Shown here piece by piece: positions 1 to 5,535 of a DNA stretch of 6,101 bases; position 1 is the first letter of the stretch, and every line of letters starts with the position of its first letter. The position numbers and the translations under genes were made by a program. The notes below the pieces were generated by a model. That model saw only the letters and a program-made list of their open reading frames with translations. It was not told where the DNA came from and made no database searches. Source of the DNA: Bradyrhizobium sp. (GTDB taxonomy: Bacteria > Pseudomonadota > Alphaproteobacteria > Rhizobiales > Xanthobacteraceae); assembly GCA_028290165.1 (NCBI GenBank), contig JAQGKJ010000300.1, forward strand, positions 1 through 6,101, written 5' to 3'.

Positions 1-80
1 ATTGCGAGCGTAGCGAAGCAATCCAGAGTCACTATGCCGTGCTATGGATTGCTTCGGTCGCTTCGCTCCTCGCAATGACG
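1..80. repeat. Interspersed palindromic repeat, cut by the left window edge
   Basis: The two arms (about 1-25 and 45-80) are imperfect reverse complements: ATTGCGAGCG...GAAGCAATCCA on the left and TGGATTGCTTCG...CTCGCAATGACG on the right, around a 19-nt loop. The right arm ends in CGCAATGACG, so the left arm probably began CGTCATTGCGAG just outside the window. I recognise this as a common intergenic palindromic repeat of Bradyrhizobium-type genomes. It lies 24 nt beyond the stop codon of the minus-strand LssY_C gene, where it could act as a transcription stop or a 3' mRNA-protecting structure. No T-tract accompanies it. Confidence 0.75.
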
Positions 81-104
81 GTAATTGCGGCCCTCAGCCT
101 TGGC

Positions 105-944
105 CTAATTTCCCAGCGCCTTGGCGATGCCCTGCCATATTTGGTCCTTGAGCTGGGTCACCGCCGGGCTCGGAATGATGGCGGGTGGGGCTGTTCGCTT
201 TTGGCACGCCTCGACCAGCCGCAGGATCCACACCTCGCCGTCGGTGTAATAGACGTCGCCGCCGCCGTTGCGGCCGGCCATGGTGGGGCCAATTCCAGTC
301 ACCTGATATTTGGCCTCGACCATGCCGGCGTTTGCCAGGTCGGTGGCTAAAACCTTTCGTTCGGCGTCGATATCGGCATCGATGTGGTGGGTGATGGCGC
401 CGGTATAGTGGCTGACGCCGACGCTGCGATCGAAGGTCGCATCTCCAAGCCACACCGGGCGCTTTTCCTCGCCTTGCTCCAGCACCTTCCAGAACCGCAC
501 ATGATGGCGGTGATCGGCGCTGTTGCCGTCGGGCTTTTCGAACGCCAGATCCTCGCGCCGGTTGAGATAGAACAAGGGGCTCACCGGCGCGTCGCGATAG
601 GGGCGATCCAGCAGCACACTGCCGGCGATCTCGATCGATGAGCGCAGCGTCACCGGATCGGCGGGATACCAGCCCGCGGCCTGCATGGCGCAGAGCACGT
701 CCCGGTTGTCGCCGACCAGCCCGACATTGATGGGATCGCCGGGAATGCCCTGCGCGGTGCGCGTCAGCATCGGCAGCGCGGCGAGGCCCTTCTGGTGCTC
801 GTGATGGGTCCAGAACGCCGGCAGCACCAGGTAAGCAGCGAGCGTATAGGCGAACACGAGCGCCAGCGAGAGCAGCAAGAAGCGCTCCAGCCGCGAACGA
901 TCCGGCGGGGGCAGGGATTCCAGATCTTCGTAGAGGTCTGCCAC
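105..944 (-). CDS. LssY C-terminal-domain protein, single membrane anchor
   Basis: A 279-residue protein of unknown biochemical function. Residues 1-20 are charged and proline-containing; residues 22-45 form one strongly hydrophobic segment (RFLLLSLALVFAYTLAAYLV). Residues from about 70 to 240 match what I know of the LssY_C domain: GDPINVGLVG, then AMQAAGWYPADPVTLRSS, SVLLDRPYRDAPVSPLFYL, EDLAFEKP and RHHVRFWKV. In Legionella LssY this domain is fused to DedA/PAP2-like membrane domains; here it stands alone behind one helix. Histidines cluster at H145, H147, H148, H179, H186 and H187 with nearby Asp residues, which may bind metal (inference). I chose GTG at 944 because a GAGA-like stretch lies about 8 nt upstream. 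The frame extends to a TTG at 959 (284 residues) without a clear ribosome-binding site. The stop is TAG. It lies downstream of the nuclease gene on the same strand but is separated from it by a palindromic repeat. Family call fairly sure; role and start uncertain. Confidence 0.82.
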   Translation of the reverse strand: MADLYEDLESLPPPDRSRLERFLLLSLALVFAYTLAAYLVLPAFWTHHEHQKGLAALPMLTRTAQGIPGDPINVGLVGDNRDVLCAMQAAGWYPADPVTLRSSIEIAGSVLLDRPYRDAPVSPLFYLNRREDLAFEKPDGNSADHRHHVRFWKVLEQGEEKRPVWLGDATFDRSVGVSHYTGAITHHIDADIDAERKVLATDLANAGMVEAKYQVTGIGPTMAGRNGGGDVYYTDGEVWILRLVEACQKRTAPPAIIPSPAVTQLKDQIWQGIAKALGN

Positions 945-1000
945 GTGGTGTTCTCGCAAATTCTTGTGCGGAAAATATTAGCGCATTTTCCAACTCAGCT

Positions 1001-1086
1001 CGTCATGCCCGGCCTTGTGCCGGGCATCCACGTCTTTGTATTCGTCAAGAAAAACGTGGATGGCCGGGACGAGCCCGGCCATGACG
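1001..1086. repeat. Interspersed palindromic repeat, intact copy (CGTCATGCCCGG family)
   Basis: Two 33-bp arms (1001-1033 and 1054-1086) match as reverse complements at 28 of 33 positions, with a 20-nt loop between them. Each arm runs from CGTCATG at the outer end to CATCCACGT next to the loop. The left arm matches the left arm of the element at 5360 at 31 of 33 positions, so the two belong to one family, of a type very common in Bradyrhizobium. It starts 14 nt after the nuclease stop codon and lies upstream of the LssY_C gene, so it may separate the two transcripts. Confidence 0.85.
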
Positions 1087-1100
1087 AGAGGAGGGAGCAG

Positions 1101-1826
1101 CTACCGCTTGGTCTCGCGGCAGCCGGCGGCTTCGGCTTCCTCGGTCGAGCAGAACCAGCGCGTGCCTTTCGATATCTGCATCTTGATCTGCGCGTACCAG
1201 CGGCTGGTCGGCTTGTGATAGATGCATTCGCCTGAACTGTTGACGTTGCCCTTGATGGTGCAGTCGGGCGAGGGCGCGACCGGTCCCGAGGCCGACGCCA
1301 GCAGGATGGCGTGCGCGTTCGGCGGCGGCTTGGCGGCGCCCAAAATCGTCGTCTTCTTGTTGCGGACGCGCCAGTCCCACGGCGCGATGAAGGCGCCCTG
1401 CCACATCCCTACCTTGGCCTCGCGCGCGGCCTTCTCGTCCTCGTCGTAATCATGCGAAAACCGCAGATAGGACAGCGCCCATCCGTTGCGGACCATCCAT
1501 TTCTGGATGTCCTCGCCGTCGACCTCGCACCGCGCGATTTGCCGGCCGCGGCGGTCGGTCTGGCTGACGTGGCAGGTCCAGCTCTTGTTGTCGGCATGCT
1601 TGATCAATTCGTCGCGCGCGGCGACCCCACAGGTCCAGCGCTCGCCAGTATTATTGAGGCAAAGCTGGTCCACCGACGGCGCGTCGATGCCGCCGAGGCG
1701 GATGCGGCTGGACCCGATCTGGACCGTGTCGCCCTCGCGGATCTTCGCGATTCCGCTGATGTCGGCCGCCTCCGCAATGGCCGGCAGCAGCAGTGCAAAA
1801 ATCGCGATCAGCAATTTCATCAGCAT
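1101..1826 (-). CDS. Secreted staphylococcal-nuclease-like (thermonuclease family) protein
   Basis: A 241-residue protein with a signal peptide at about residues 1-20 (MKLLIAIFALLLPAIAEA, likely cut before ADIS), so it should act in the periplasm or outside the cell. The SNase (OB-fold) domain spans about 22-140: REGDTV with D33 (SNase Asp21), RIRLGGIDAP with R43 and D48 (Arg35, Asp40), and DRRGR with R95 (Arg87). The position of the catalytic Glu43 is S51 (IDAPSVDQLC), so the general base of the classical enzyme is missing. A second module at about 188-241 (DCTIKGN..., IYH, GTRWFCSTEEAEAAGCR) is a C-terminal extension I recognise from other alphaproteobacterial thermonucleases; its role is unknown to me. 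Eight cysteines (C56, C66, C85, C100, C189, C201, C226, C236) fit disulfides in an exported protein. ATG codons at 1826 and 1820 are both possible starts, neither with a strong ribosome-binding site; the frame reaches a TTG at 1850, but that would bury the signal peptide. Family sure, nuclease activity doubtful. Confidence 0.88.
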   Translation of the reverse strand: MLMKLLIAIFALLLPAIAEAADISGIAKIREGDTVQIGSSRIRLGGIDAPSVDQLCLNNTGERWTCGVAARDELIKHADNKSWTCHVSQTDRRGRQIARCEVDGEDIQKWMVRNGWALSYLRFSHDYDEDEKAAREAKVGMWQGAFIAPWDWRVRNKKTTILGAAKPPPNAHAILLASASGPVAPSPDCTIKGNVNSSGECIYHKPTSRWYAQIKMQISKGTRWFCSTEEAEAAGCRETKR

Positions 1827-1978
1827 GCAAAAAGGCCGCTTTCGGTGCAAGATTTCAGTAGAAGAATCGCGTCACCTGACGTGCAGATTGTGGTCGGGAT
1901 TGGGCCGCCGTACCAGCGCCAAGGCGCGGGGCCCGCTTTCAACTTAACGCGATAAAACACCAGAGCGCGATCTTACTT

Positions 1979-2001
1979 ACCCTCCCCCTCCAGGGGAGGG
2001 T
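1979..2001 (-). terminator. GC-rich hairpin after the 576-residue gene; possible terminator
   Basis: ACCCTCCCC (1979-1987) pairs perfectly with GGGGAGGGT (1993-2001) across a 5-nt loop. It begins 17 nt beyond the minus-strand stop codon at 2019. No run of T follows on the minus strand, so it is not a textbook intrinsic terminator. CCCTCCCC...GGGGAGGG hairpins are also a common short intergenic repeat in these genomes, so a repeat with incidental terminator or mRNA-stabilising effect is equally possible. Confidence 0.45.
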
Positions 2002-2018
2002 GAAGGAGCGCTAATCTG

Positions 2019-3749
2019 CTAGCGGCCCCCCATCATCGCCCGGCGCGCCAGCGAAAGCCCCATCAGCACGAAGGCCGAGGTGACCTCGGGGCCGCCGACC
2101 AGGATGCGCGTCGGGGTCTTCATCTTATTCCACTCATAGGCCCGGAACGGGCCATGCCGGCCGCCTTCGCCGACTTGGCTGATAATACAGTGCAGGGCCG
2201 GCGTGAAGGTCGCGACATCGGCTCCGAGATGGCCGAGCGCGATCAGCGCCAGCGCCGCGTCGAATACGTTCATCTCCAGCGTGATCAGCTCGGTCTGCAC
2301 ATATGCCAAAACCCTGGCGCGGATGAAATCGAACGCGCCGGCGGGGTCGATCGCCTGTTGGGCGGCAAGCGGCAGCGCGATGAACGCCGCATAGCAACGG
2401 CCGAAATAGGCGCAGTAAAGCTCCGGCAGATAATAGATATGCGAGCGCGGATTGGCGAACGCGCCGTTTTGGACGAGGCGCTTCTGGAAGCCGATGATGC
2501 GATGCACGGTGTCGAGCCGCTGCGGCGTCTCGATGATCTTCCAGCGGCTTAAGTTGCGGAAACTGACTTCGAGGATGTCGAGATTGAGCGTCGGGTCGAG
2601 GTCGTTGCCGAACGGCCGGTCGCCGGCAAAACTGTCGATCCAGGTGACGACGCCGCCTTCGTAATCGATGTTGTCGTTGAGCGGCACCGTCACCTTGGGC
2701 TCGTTGTCGCCGCTCGTGACCTGATAGCCGGCCAATAAATCCACCAGCGGCTGGTCGAGCATCGGATCGGTCGAGCCGGCCTGGGTTGCGGCCGAGAAGG
2801 CGGAGACCGTGGTATCGACATCCGGCACGTAGACGCCAAAGCCGAGGTCCTGCTTGATGTGGGCGAAGAAGCGCGAGAAGCGCGGATGCGGCAGCGGCGC
2901 CAGCGCGGTGACGACGTCGAAAACCTTACCGTCCTGCGCGCGCACCTGTTCGCGGCTGGTGGTGAGGCAAAAGTCGACCATGTTCGCGATCGTGCGGCGC
3001 GAGGCAGCGGCCTGATCGGCGGACGCCAAGCCCGTGTCGATAAAGCTCAGCAGCGACTCGGTGAAGAACGCGTCGTAATAGGCGGAGCGGTGGCGGATCT
3101 GCATCGGCTGCCACATCGGCTCCGCGACGCCGGTCCAGAGCGGGTTGATCAGGTCGCGGGCCGGCGAGCGCGCGATGAAGACGCGCGCCAGGTTGAACAA
3201 CAAGGTCGAGTCCTTGTAGCCGCGCGAGTTCAACCCCGTCAGCGCCATCAAGAATTCGCGGCCGCCGACGTCGGGGTCGCCGATCAGGTTGAAGGCGGCG
3301 TAGGTCGGGATGAAACCGCGCCTCGCGTAGGCGCGCAGCAGATGCGCGCCGCAGCTGCGGATGACAGGCTCGATCTCGGCGAGACCGGGCGCGCGGCTGG
3401 GATACGCCGCCGGTTTCGGCTTGGGATGCCCGACGCCGATGGTATCCAGGAGGTCGGCAACCGGCGCGCCGATCGCGGCCCAGTCGGGGGCCTCGTCGTC
3501 GCGGGCGTGGATCAGCGCCTCGCGCAGGCGCTGCAGCCGCCCCTCGTCGCGCAGCTCAAACAGCCCGGTCCGGCGCAGCAGCGAGCGCAGCGGCGGGTTC
3601 CCGAGAGCGGTTTTATAGAATTTGCTGATATGCGGGTTCCCGCCGCCGGGCCTGAGCAGCAGGGGATCGCAGACCTCGTACAGCGACGGGCCATCCTTCC
3701 GGGCCGTCAGCGCGCGGTAGGCCGCCCCGGCAATCTCATGAAAAGCCAT
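2019..3749 (-). CDS. Conserved hypothetical protein, putative alpha/alpha-toroid (terpene-cyclase-like) fold
   Basis: I do not recognise a named family for this 576-residue protein. It has no signal peptide and no evident membrane segment, so it is probably cytosolic. Its second half shows patterns seen in squalene-cyclase/prenyltransferase-like alpha/alpha-toroid proteins: VPDVDTTVSAFSAA (D310-x-D312-T-T, cf. the DxDD/DxDT acid motif of class II cyclases), GGVVTWIDSF followed by RPFGNDLDPTLNLDIL (N382, D383, D385, N389), HIYYLPELYCAYFGRCY (438-452), and a C-terminal GGPEVTSAFVLMGL. Helices with small-residue spacing recur throughout. Catalysis is not shown; the resemblance is of motifs and spacing only. 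I chose ATG at 3749 because GGAAAG lies 7 nt upstream and the sequence from MAFHEIAG onward reads like the rest of the protein; the frame extends 30 more codons to 3839 with low-complexity, Arg-rich residues that do not look real. It is transcribed divergently from the pseudo-caspase gene, with a 617-bp gap. The gene is certainly real; the fold is an inference. Confidence 0.85.
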   Translation of the reverse strand: MAFHEIAGAAYRALTARKDGPSLYEVCDPLLLRPGGGNPHISKFYKTALGNPPLRSLLRRTGLFELRDEGRLQRLREALIHARDDEAPDWAAIGAPVADLLDTIGVGHPKPKPAAYPSRAPGLAEIEPVIRSCGAHLLRAYARRGFIPTYAAFNLIGDPDVGGREFLMALTGLNSRGYKDSTLLFNLARVFIARSPARDLINPLWTGVAEPMWQPMQIRHRSAYYDAFFTESLLSFIDTGLASADQAAASRRTIANMVDFCLTTSREQVRAQDGKVFDVVTALAPLPHPRFSRFFAHIKQDLGFGVYVPDVDTTVSAFSAATQAGSTDPMLDQPLVDLLAGYQVTSGDNEPKVTVPLNDNIDYEGGVVTWIDSFAGDRPFGNDLDPTLNLDILEVSFRNLSRWKIIETPQRLDTVHRIIGFQKRLVQNGAFANPRSHIYYLPELYCAYFGRCYAAFIALPLAAQQAIDPAGAFDFIRARVLAYVQTELITLEMNVFDAALALIALGHLGADVATFTPALHCIISQVGEGGRHGPFRAYEWNKMKTPTRILVGGPEVTSAFVLMGLSLARRAMMGGR

Positions 3750-3756
3750 CAAGTTT

Positions 3757-3762
3757 CTTTCC
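3757..3762 (-). promoter_or_regulatory. Ribosome-binding site deciding the start at 3749
   Basis: On the minus strand GGAAAG is followed by a 7-nt spacer and then ATG (3749-3747). This supports the internal ATG over the upstream start at 3839 for the 576-residue protein. Confidence 0.6.
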
Positions 3763-3886
3763 GCGCGATCTTGTCGCACGTTCCCCCGGGGCAGCCATCC
3801 ACCGAGCGCGGCAGCCGCCCGCCTCCCTGATACCTGCAAGTCCTTGAAAAACTACACGGGAGGCCCGGAAACACAAATGCCTCTTC

Positions 3887-4046
3887 TCCCTCCCCCCTTG
3901 TGGGGGAGGGCGGGGAGAGGGGTGCCGCAGCGGCGGTGGGGGCTGGTTGCGTGGCCGTCGCAGATTGCGAGGCCGCTAGCGCAGGTGGCGAAGAATCTTT
4001 GCTGGGCCACCCCTCTCCCCAACCCTCCCCCACAAGGGGGGAGGGA
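3887..4046. repeat. Long, nearly perfect inverted repeat (MITE-like element) in the divergent intergenic region
   Basis: The left arm 3887-3924 and right arm 4008-4046 are reverse complements apart from one small difference (a C on one side, two bases on the other) in 38-39 nt. The arms are built from TCCCTCCCCCC, TTGTGGGGGAGGG and GGGGAGAGGGGTG blocks, and the spacer of 83 nt has no repeat of its own that I can see and no coding potential. Such polypurine/polypyrimidine palindromes are frequent in Bradyrhizobium and relatives. With no transposase inside, it could be a non-autonomous mobile element or a REP-like sequence. It lies between two divergent genes, so any transcription through it would form a very stable stem. 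Confidence 0.85.
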
Positions 4047-4366
4047 GCGATAGACCGCCGCCCGCCCAAATGTGACGGAAATCACTGAGATGACTGTCGA
4101 TTTGGCGGCATTCTCTCGTCTGCAGGGTGTGGCCTGCAAGACCCGGTCGGCCGGAATCAGGCTTCGGAATATGTCAATAAGGTTGCCCGATATAGGCCGG
4201 CAGGTTAAGGGTTCTTTGCTGCGGTGCCGCAAATTGAGCGCAATTAGGCTTCAAACGCTCCGGCACCCCCTCAAACCTAAGTGATCCAGGCGCGACTAAC
4301 TTGCGCGTCTTTGACAATTATTTTTGAGGCAACGACGCGTTGACAATGAGTTGGGATGAAACCGTG
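4047..4366. other. Gene-free stretch upstream of the pseudo-caspase gene
   Basis: This 320-bp part of the 617-bp divergent gap should hold the pseudo-caspase promoter. I see no gene in it: the 70-codon frame at 4072-4284 has no ribosome-binding site and no recognisable protein character. It is visibly less GC-rich toward the gene (4305-4330, with a TTGACAATTATTTTTG stretch). A TTGACA at 4311 resembles a -35 box, but no convincing -10 box lies 16-18 bp downstream. No riboswitch or RNA gene is recognisable. Confidence 0.4.
4311..4347 (+). other. Direct repeat TTGACAAT, two copies 29 bp apart
   Basis: TTGACAAT occurs at 4311-4318 and again at 4340-4347, just before the signal-peptide start of the pseudo-caspase gene; the second copy overlaps a possible ATG at 4346. 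The copies could be half-sites for a regulator or chance. GAGG at 4326-4329 between them could serve a TTG start at 4340. Confidence 0.25.
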
Positions 4367-5218
4367 ATGAATGTATCGCTTTTCCGCCTCTCCCGCCGTT
4401 CCGTCGCCATTGCCGCCGTCCTGGTCGGCATGGTGTCGCTGGCGATCGGCGCTCATGCGGCGCTGAACATGCGCGCGCTGGATGCGGCCAAGGCGATCGA
4501 GACCGAGCAGATGGGCGCGATCGGCAAGCACCCCTCGAAGATCGCGCTCGTGATCGGCAACGGCAATTATCCCGATGCGAGCGCGCCGCTGGCCCAGCCG
4601 ATCAACGATGCCCGCGCGCTGACATCGGCGCTGCGCCGCAACGGCTATGACGTCGACGTCATCGAGGACGCCAGCAAGGACGACATGGCCCGCGCGGTCG
4701 AGCGCCTGAAATCCAAGATCAGGCCGGATTCCGTGGTCATGCTGTTCTTCGGCGGCTATGGCGTTCAGGTCGGCCGCGAGAGCTACATGATCCCGGTCGA
4801 TGCCACGATCTGGAAGGAAGCCGACGTCCGCCGCGACGGGCTCTCGATCGAATCCGTGCTGGAGGTGATGAAGGAGAAGGGCGCCCGCGCCAAGCTCGCC
4901 GTCATCGACGCCTCGCGACGCAACCCTTATGAGCGGCGCTTCCGCACCTTCTCCCATGGGCTCGCCCCGATCAACGCGCCCGACAACGCGCTGATCCTGA
5001 CCTCGGCTACTCCAGGAAAAGTCGCCGACGACGGCAAGGGCCAGTACAGCGTGCTGATGACCGAGCTGCTCAATAACCTCAACGCGCAAGCCGCCAACGC
5101 CGAAGCCGTCTTCAACCGCACCCGCGTCGCGATCTCGCGCGCCTCCGACGGCGAGCAGGTGCCGTCAGTCTCCTCGTCGCTGCTGGAAGACGTCCGCCTC
5201 GGCAACGCCGGCGGCTGA
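4367..5218 (+). CDS. Secreted caspase-family (peptidase C14) protein with a Tyr-Ser pseudo-active site
   Basis: A 283-residue protein. Residues 1-31 form a signal peptide or membrane anchor (basic LSRRS, then VAIAAVLVGMVSLAIGAHA before ALN). The caspase p20-like domain spans about 57-225: KIALVIGNGNY (58-68), the INDARAL motif (79-85), NGYDVDVI, the beta strand SVVMLFFGGYGVQ (122-134), SYMIPVDA, then KLAVIDASRRNP (176-187) and ILTSATPGKVADDG. In active members the sequences are xFxGHGxQ and DxCRxNP; here the His is Y131 (codon 4757-4759) and the Cys is S183 (codon 4913-4915). Both dyad residues are thus lost while the surrounding fold is well conserved, so proteolysis by the usual mechanism is not expected. 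Such Tyr-Ser variants have been described among prokaryotic caspase homologues. I chose ATG at 4367 because it gives a clean signal peptide; ATG 4346 and TTG 4340 lie in frame upstream. No effector domain is attached. Family sure, function unknown, possibly a binding or scaffold role outside the cytosol (inference). Confidence 0.9.
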   Translation: MNVSLFRLSRRSVAIAAVLVGMVSLAIGAHAALNMRALDAAKAIETEQMGAIGKHPSKIALVIGNGNYPDASAPLAQPINDARALTSALRRNGYDVDVIEDASKDDMARAVERLKSKIRPDSVVMLFFGGYGVQVGRESYMIPVDATIWKEADVRRDGLSIESVLEVMKEKGARAKLAVIDASRRNPYERRFRTFSHGLAPINAPDNALILTSATPGKVADDGKGQYSVLMTELLNNLNAQAANAEAVFNRTRVAISRASDGEQVPSVSSSLLEDVRLGNAGG

Positions 5219-5236
5219 CGCCTCTATCCACCAACC

Positions 5237-5330
5237 GTCATTCCGGGGCGCGCGAAGCGCGAACCCGGAATCCATAACCATCGTGAGTATGGATTCCGGG
5301 CCTGCGCCAAGTGGCGCATCCCGGAATGAC
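5237..5330. repeat. Interspersed palindromic repeat (GTCATTCCGGG family) with hairpins in each arm
   Basis: The outer ends GTCATTCCGG and CCGGAATGAC are perfect complements, as are the inner blocks CCCGGAATCCAT (ending 5275) and ATGGATTCCGGG (from 5289). Between these blocks each arm carries its own small hairpin: CGCGC-GAA-GCGCG at 5249-5261 and TGCGCCA-AG-TGGCGCA at 5303-5318. The transcript could therefore fold as a branched, cross-like structure. It begins 18 nt after the pseudo-caspase stop codon. I recognise the family as frequent between genes in Bradyrhizobium-type genomes. Confidence 0.85.
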
Positions 5331-5429
5331 AGCTAAAGAAGCGGCACCCATAGCAAACTCGTCATGCCCGGGCTTGTCCCGGGCATCCACGTCTTTCTTG
5401 CTTTTGTGCAGCTAAAACGTGGATGCACA

Positions 5430-5449
5430 GGAGCTCGGTTCCGAGCTCC
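5430..5449 (+). terminator. Perfect hairpin followed by T-rich DNA; possible terminator for plus-strand transcripts
   Basis: GGAGCTCGG (5430-5438) pairs perfectly with CCGAGCTCC (5441-5449) across TT. On the plus strand it is followed by GTCCTTCTATTTATTTT, a T-rich but interrupted tract. It could stop transcription arriving from the pseudo-caspase gene, but it lies 211 nt past that stop codon and sits inside a repeat. Confidence 0.3.
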
Positions 5450-5466
5450 GTCCTTCTATTTATTTT

Positions 5467-5494
5467 GCGCAAGTCGGGTAGACCCGACTTGCGC
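5467..5494. repeat. Perfect 13-bp-arm palindrome
   Basis: GCGCAAGTCGGGT (5467-5479) and ACCCGACTTGCGC (5482-5494) are exact reverse complements separated by AG. It is part of the segment inserted in the composite repeat. It could be a hairpin acting on the convergent adaptor transcript or a cruciform site; neither direction has a T-tract directly after it. Confidence 0.7.
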
Positions 5495-5535
5495 CGTCAA
5501 GCCCCGCGATGACGCGAAAAAACGAAATCCCCGCC

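Larger units (their letters stand above)
5360..5514. repeat. Composite palindromic repeat: CGTCATGCCCGG element with an inserted segment in its right arm
   Basis: The left arm (5360-5392) matches the intact copy at 1001-1033 at 31 of 33 positions, and ACGTGGATG at 5417-5425 starts the right arm as expected. The expected remainder is then missing; instead comes a segment of about 70 bp (about 5427-5497), after which the arm resumes as CAAGCCCCGCGATGACG (5498-5514). The segment contains two perfect palindromes (5430-5449 and 5467-5494). With the 5237-5330 element, this accounts for most of the 317-bp gene-free stretch between the pseudo-caspase and adaptor stop codons; I see no gene there. It ends 21 nt from the adaptor's stop codon. 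Confidence 0.75.

Noticed and set aside
94..993. Long minus-strand frame of 299 codons over the LssY_C gene
   Set aside because: Arg/Gly/Ala-rich shadow of the real gene in another frame; no recognisable domain.
1311..1955. Plus-strand frame of 214 codons opposite the nuclease gene
   Set aside because: Shadow of the SNase reading frame; no ribosome-binding site or domain.
2859..3830. Plus-strand frame of 323 codons opposite the 576-residue gene
   Set aside because: Antisense shadow typical of high-GC coding DNA; biased to Arg, Gln and Val with no family character.
3887..4046. CRISPR array or insertion sequence
   Set aside because: Only two arms in inverted orientation, no regularly spaced direct repeats, and no transposase in the core.
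3749..4232. Frames running across the long inverted repeat (for example 3749-4069, 3852-4232 minus and 3844-4053 plus)
   Set aside because: They read through both arms of a palindrome, giving Pro/Gly/Ser-rich low-complexity translations; not genes.
4072..4284. Possible small protein of 70 residues upstream of the pseudo-caspase gene
   Set aside because: No ribosome-binding site, no signal or domain character, and atypical composition; more likely chance in an intergenic region.
4311..4339. Sigma-70-type promoter with TTGACA at 4311
   Set aside because: No -10-like hexamer at the right distance (GACGCG is found there), so not called as a promoter.
4277..5089. Minus-strand frame of 270 codons opposite the pseudo-caspase gene
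   Set aside because: The plus frame has a signal peptide and clear caspase-fold motifs; the opposite frame is its mirror with no family match I recognise.
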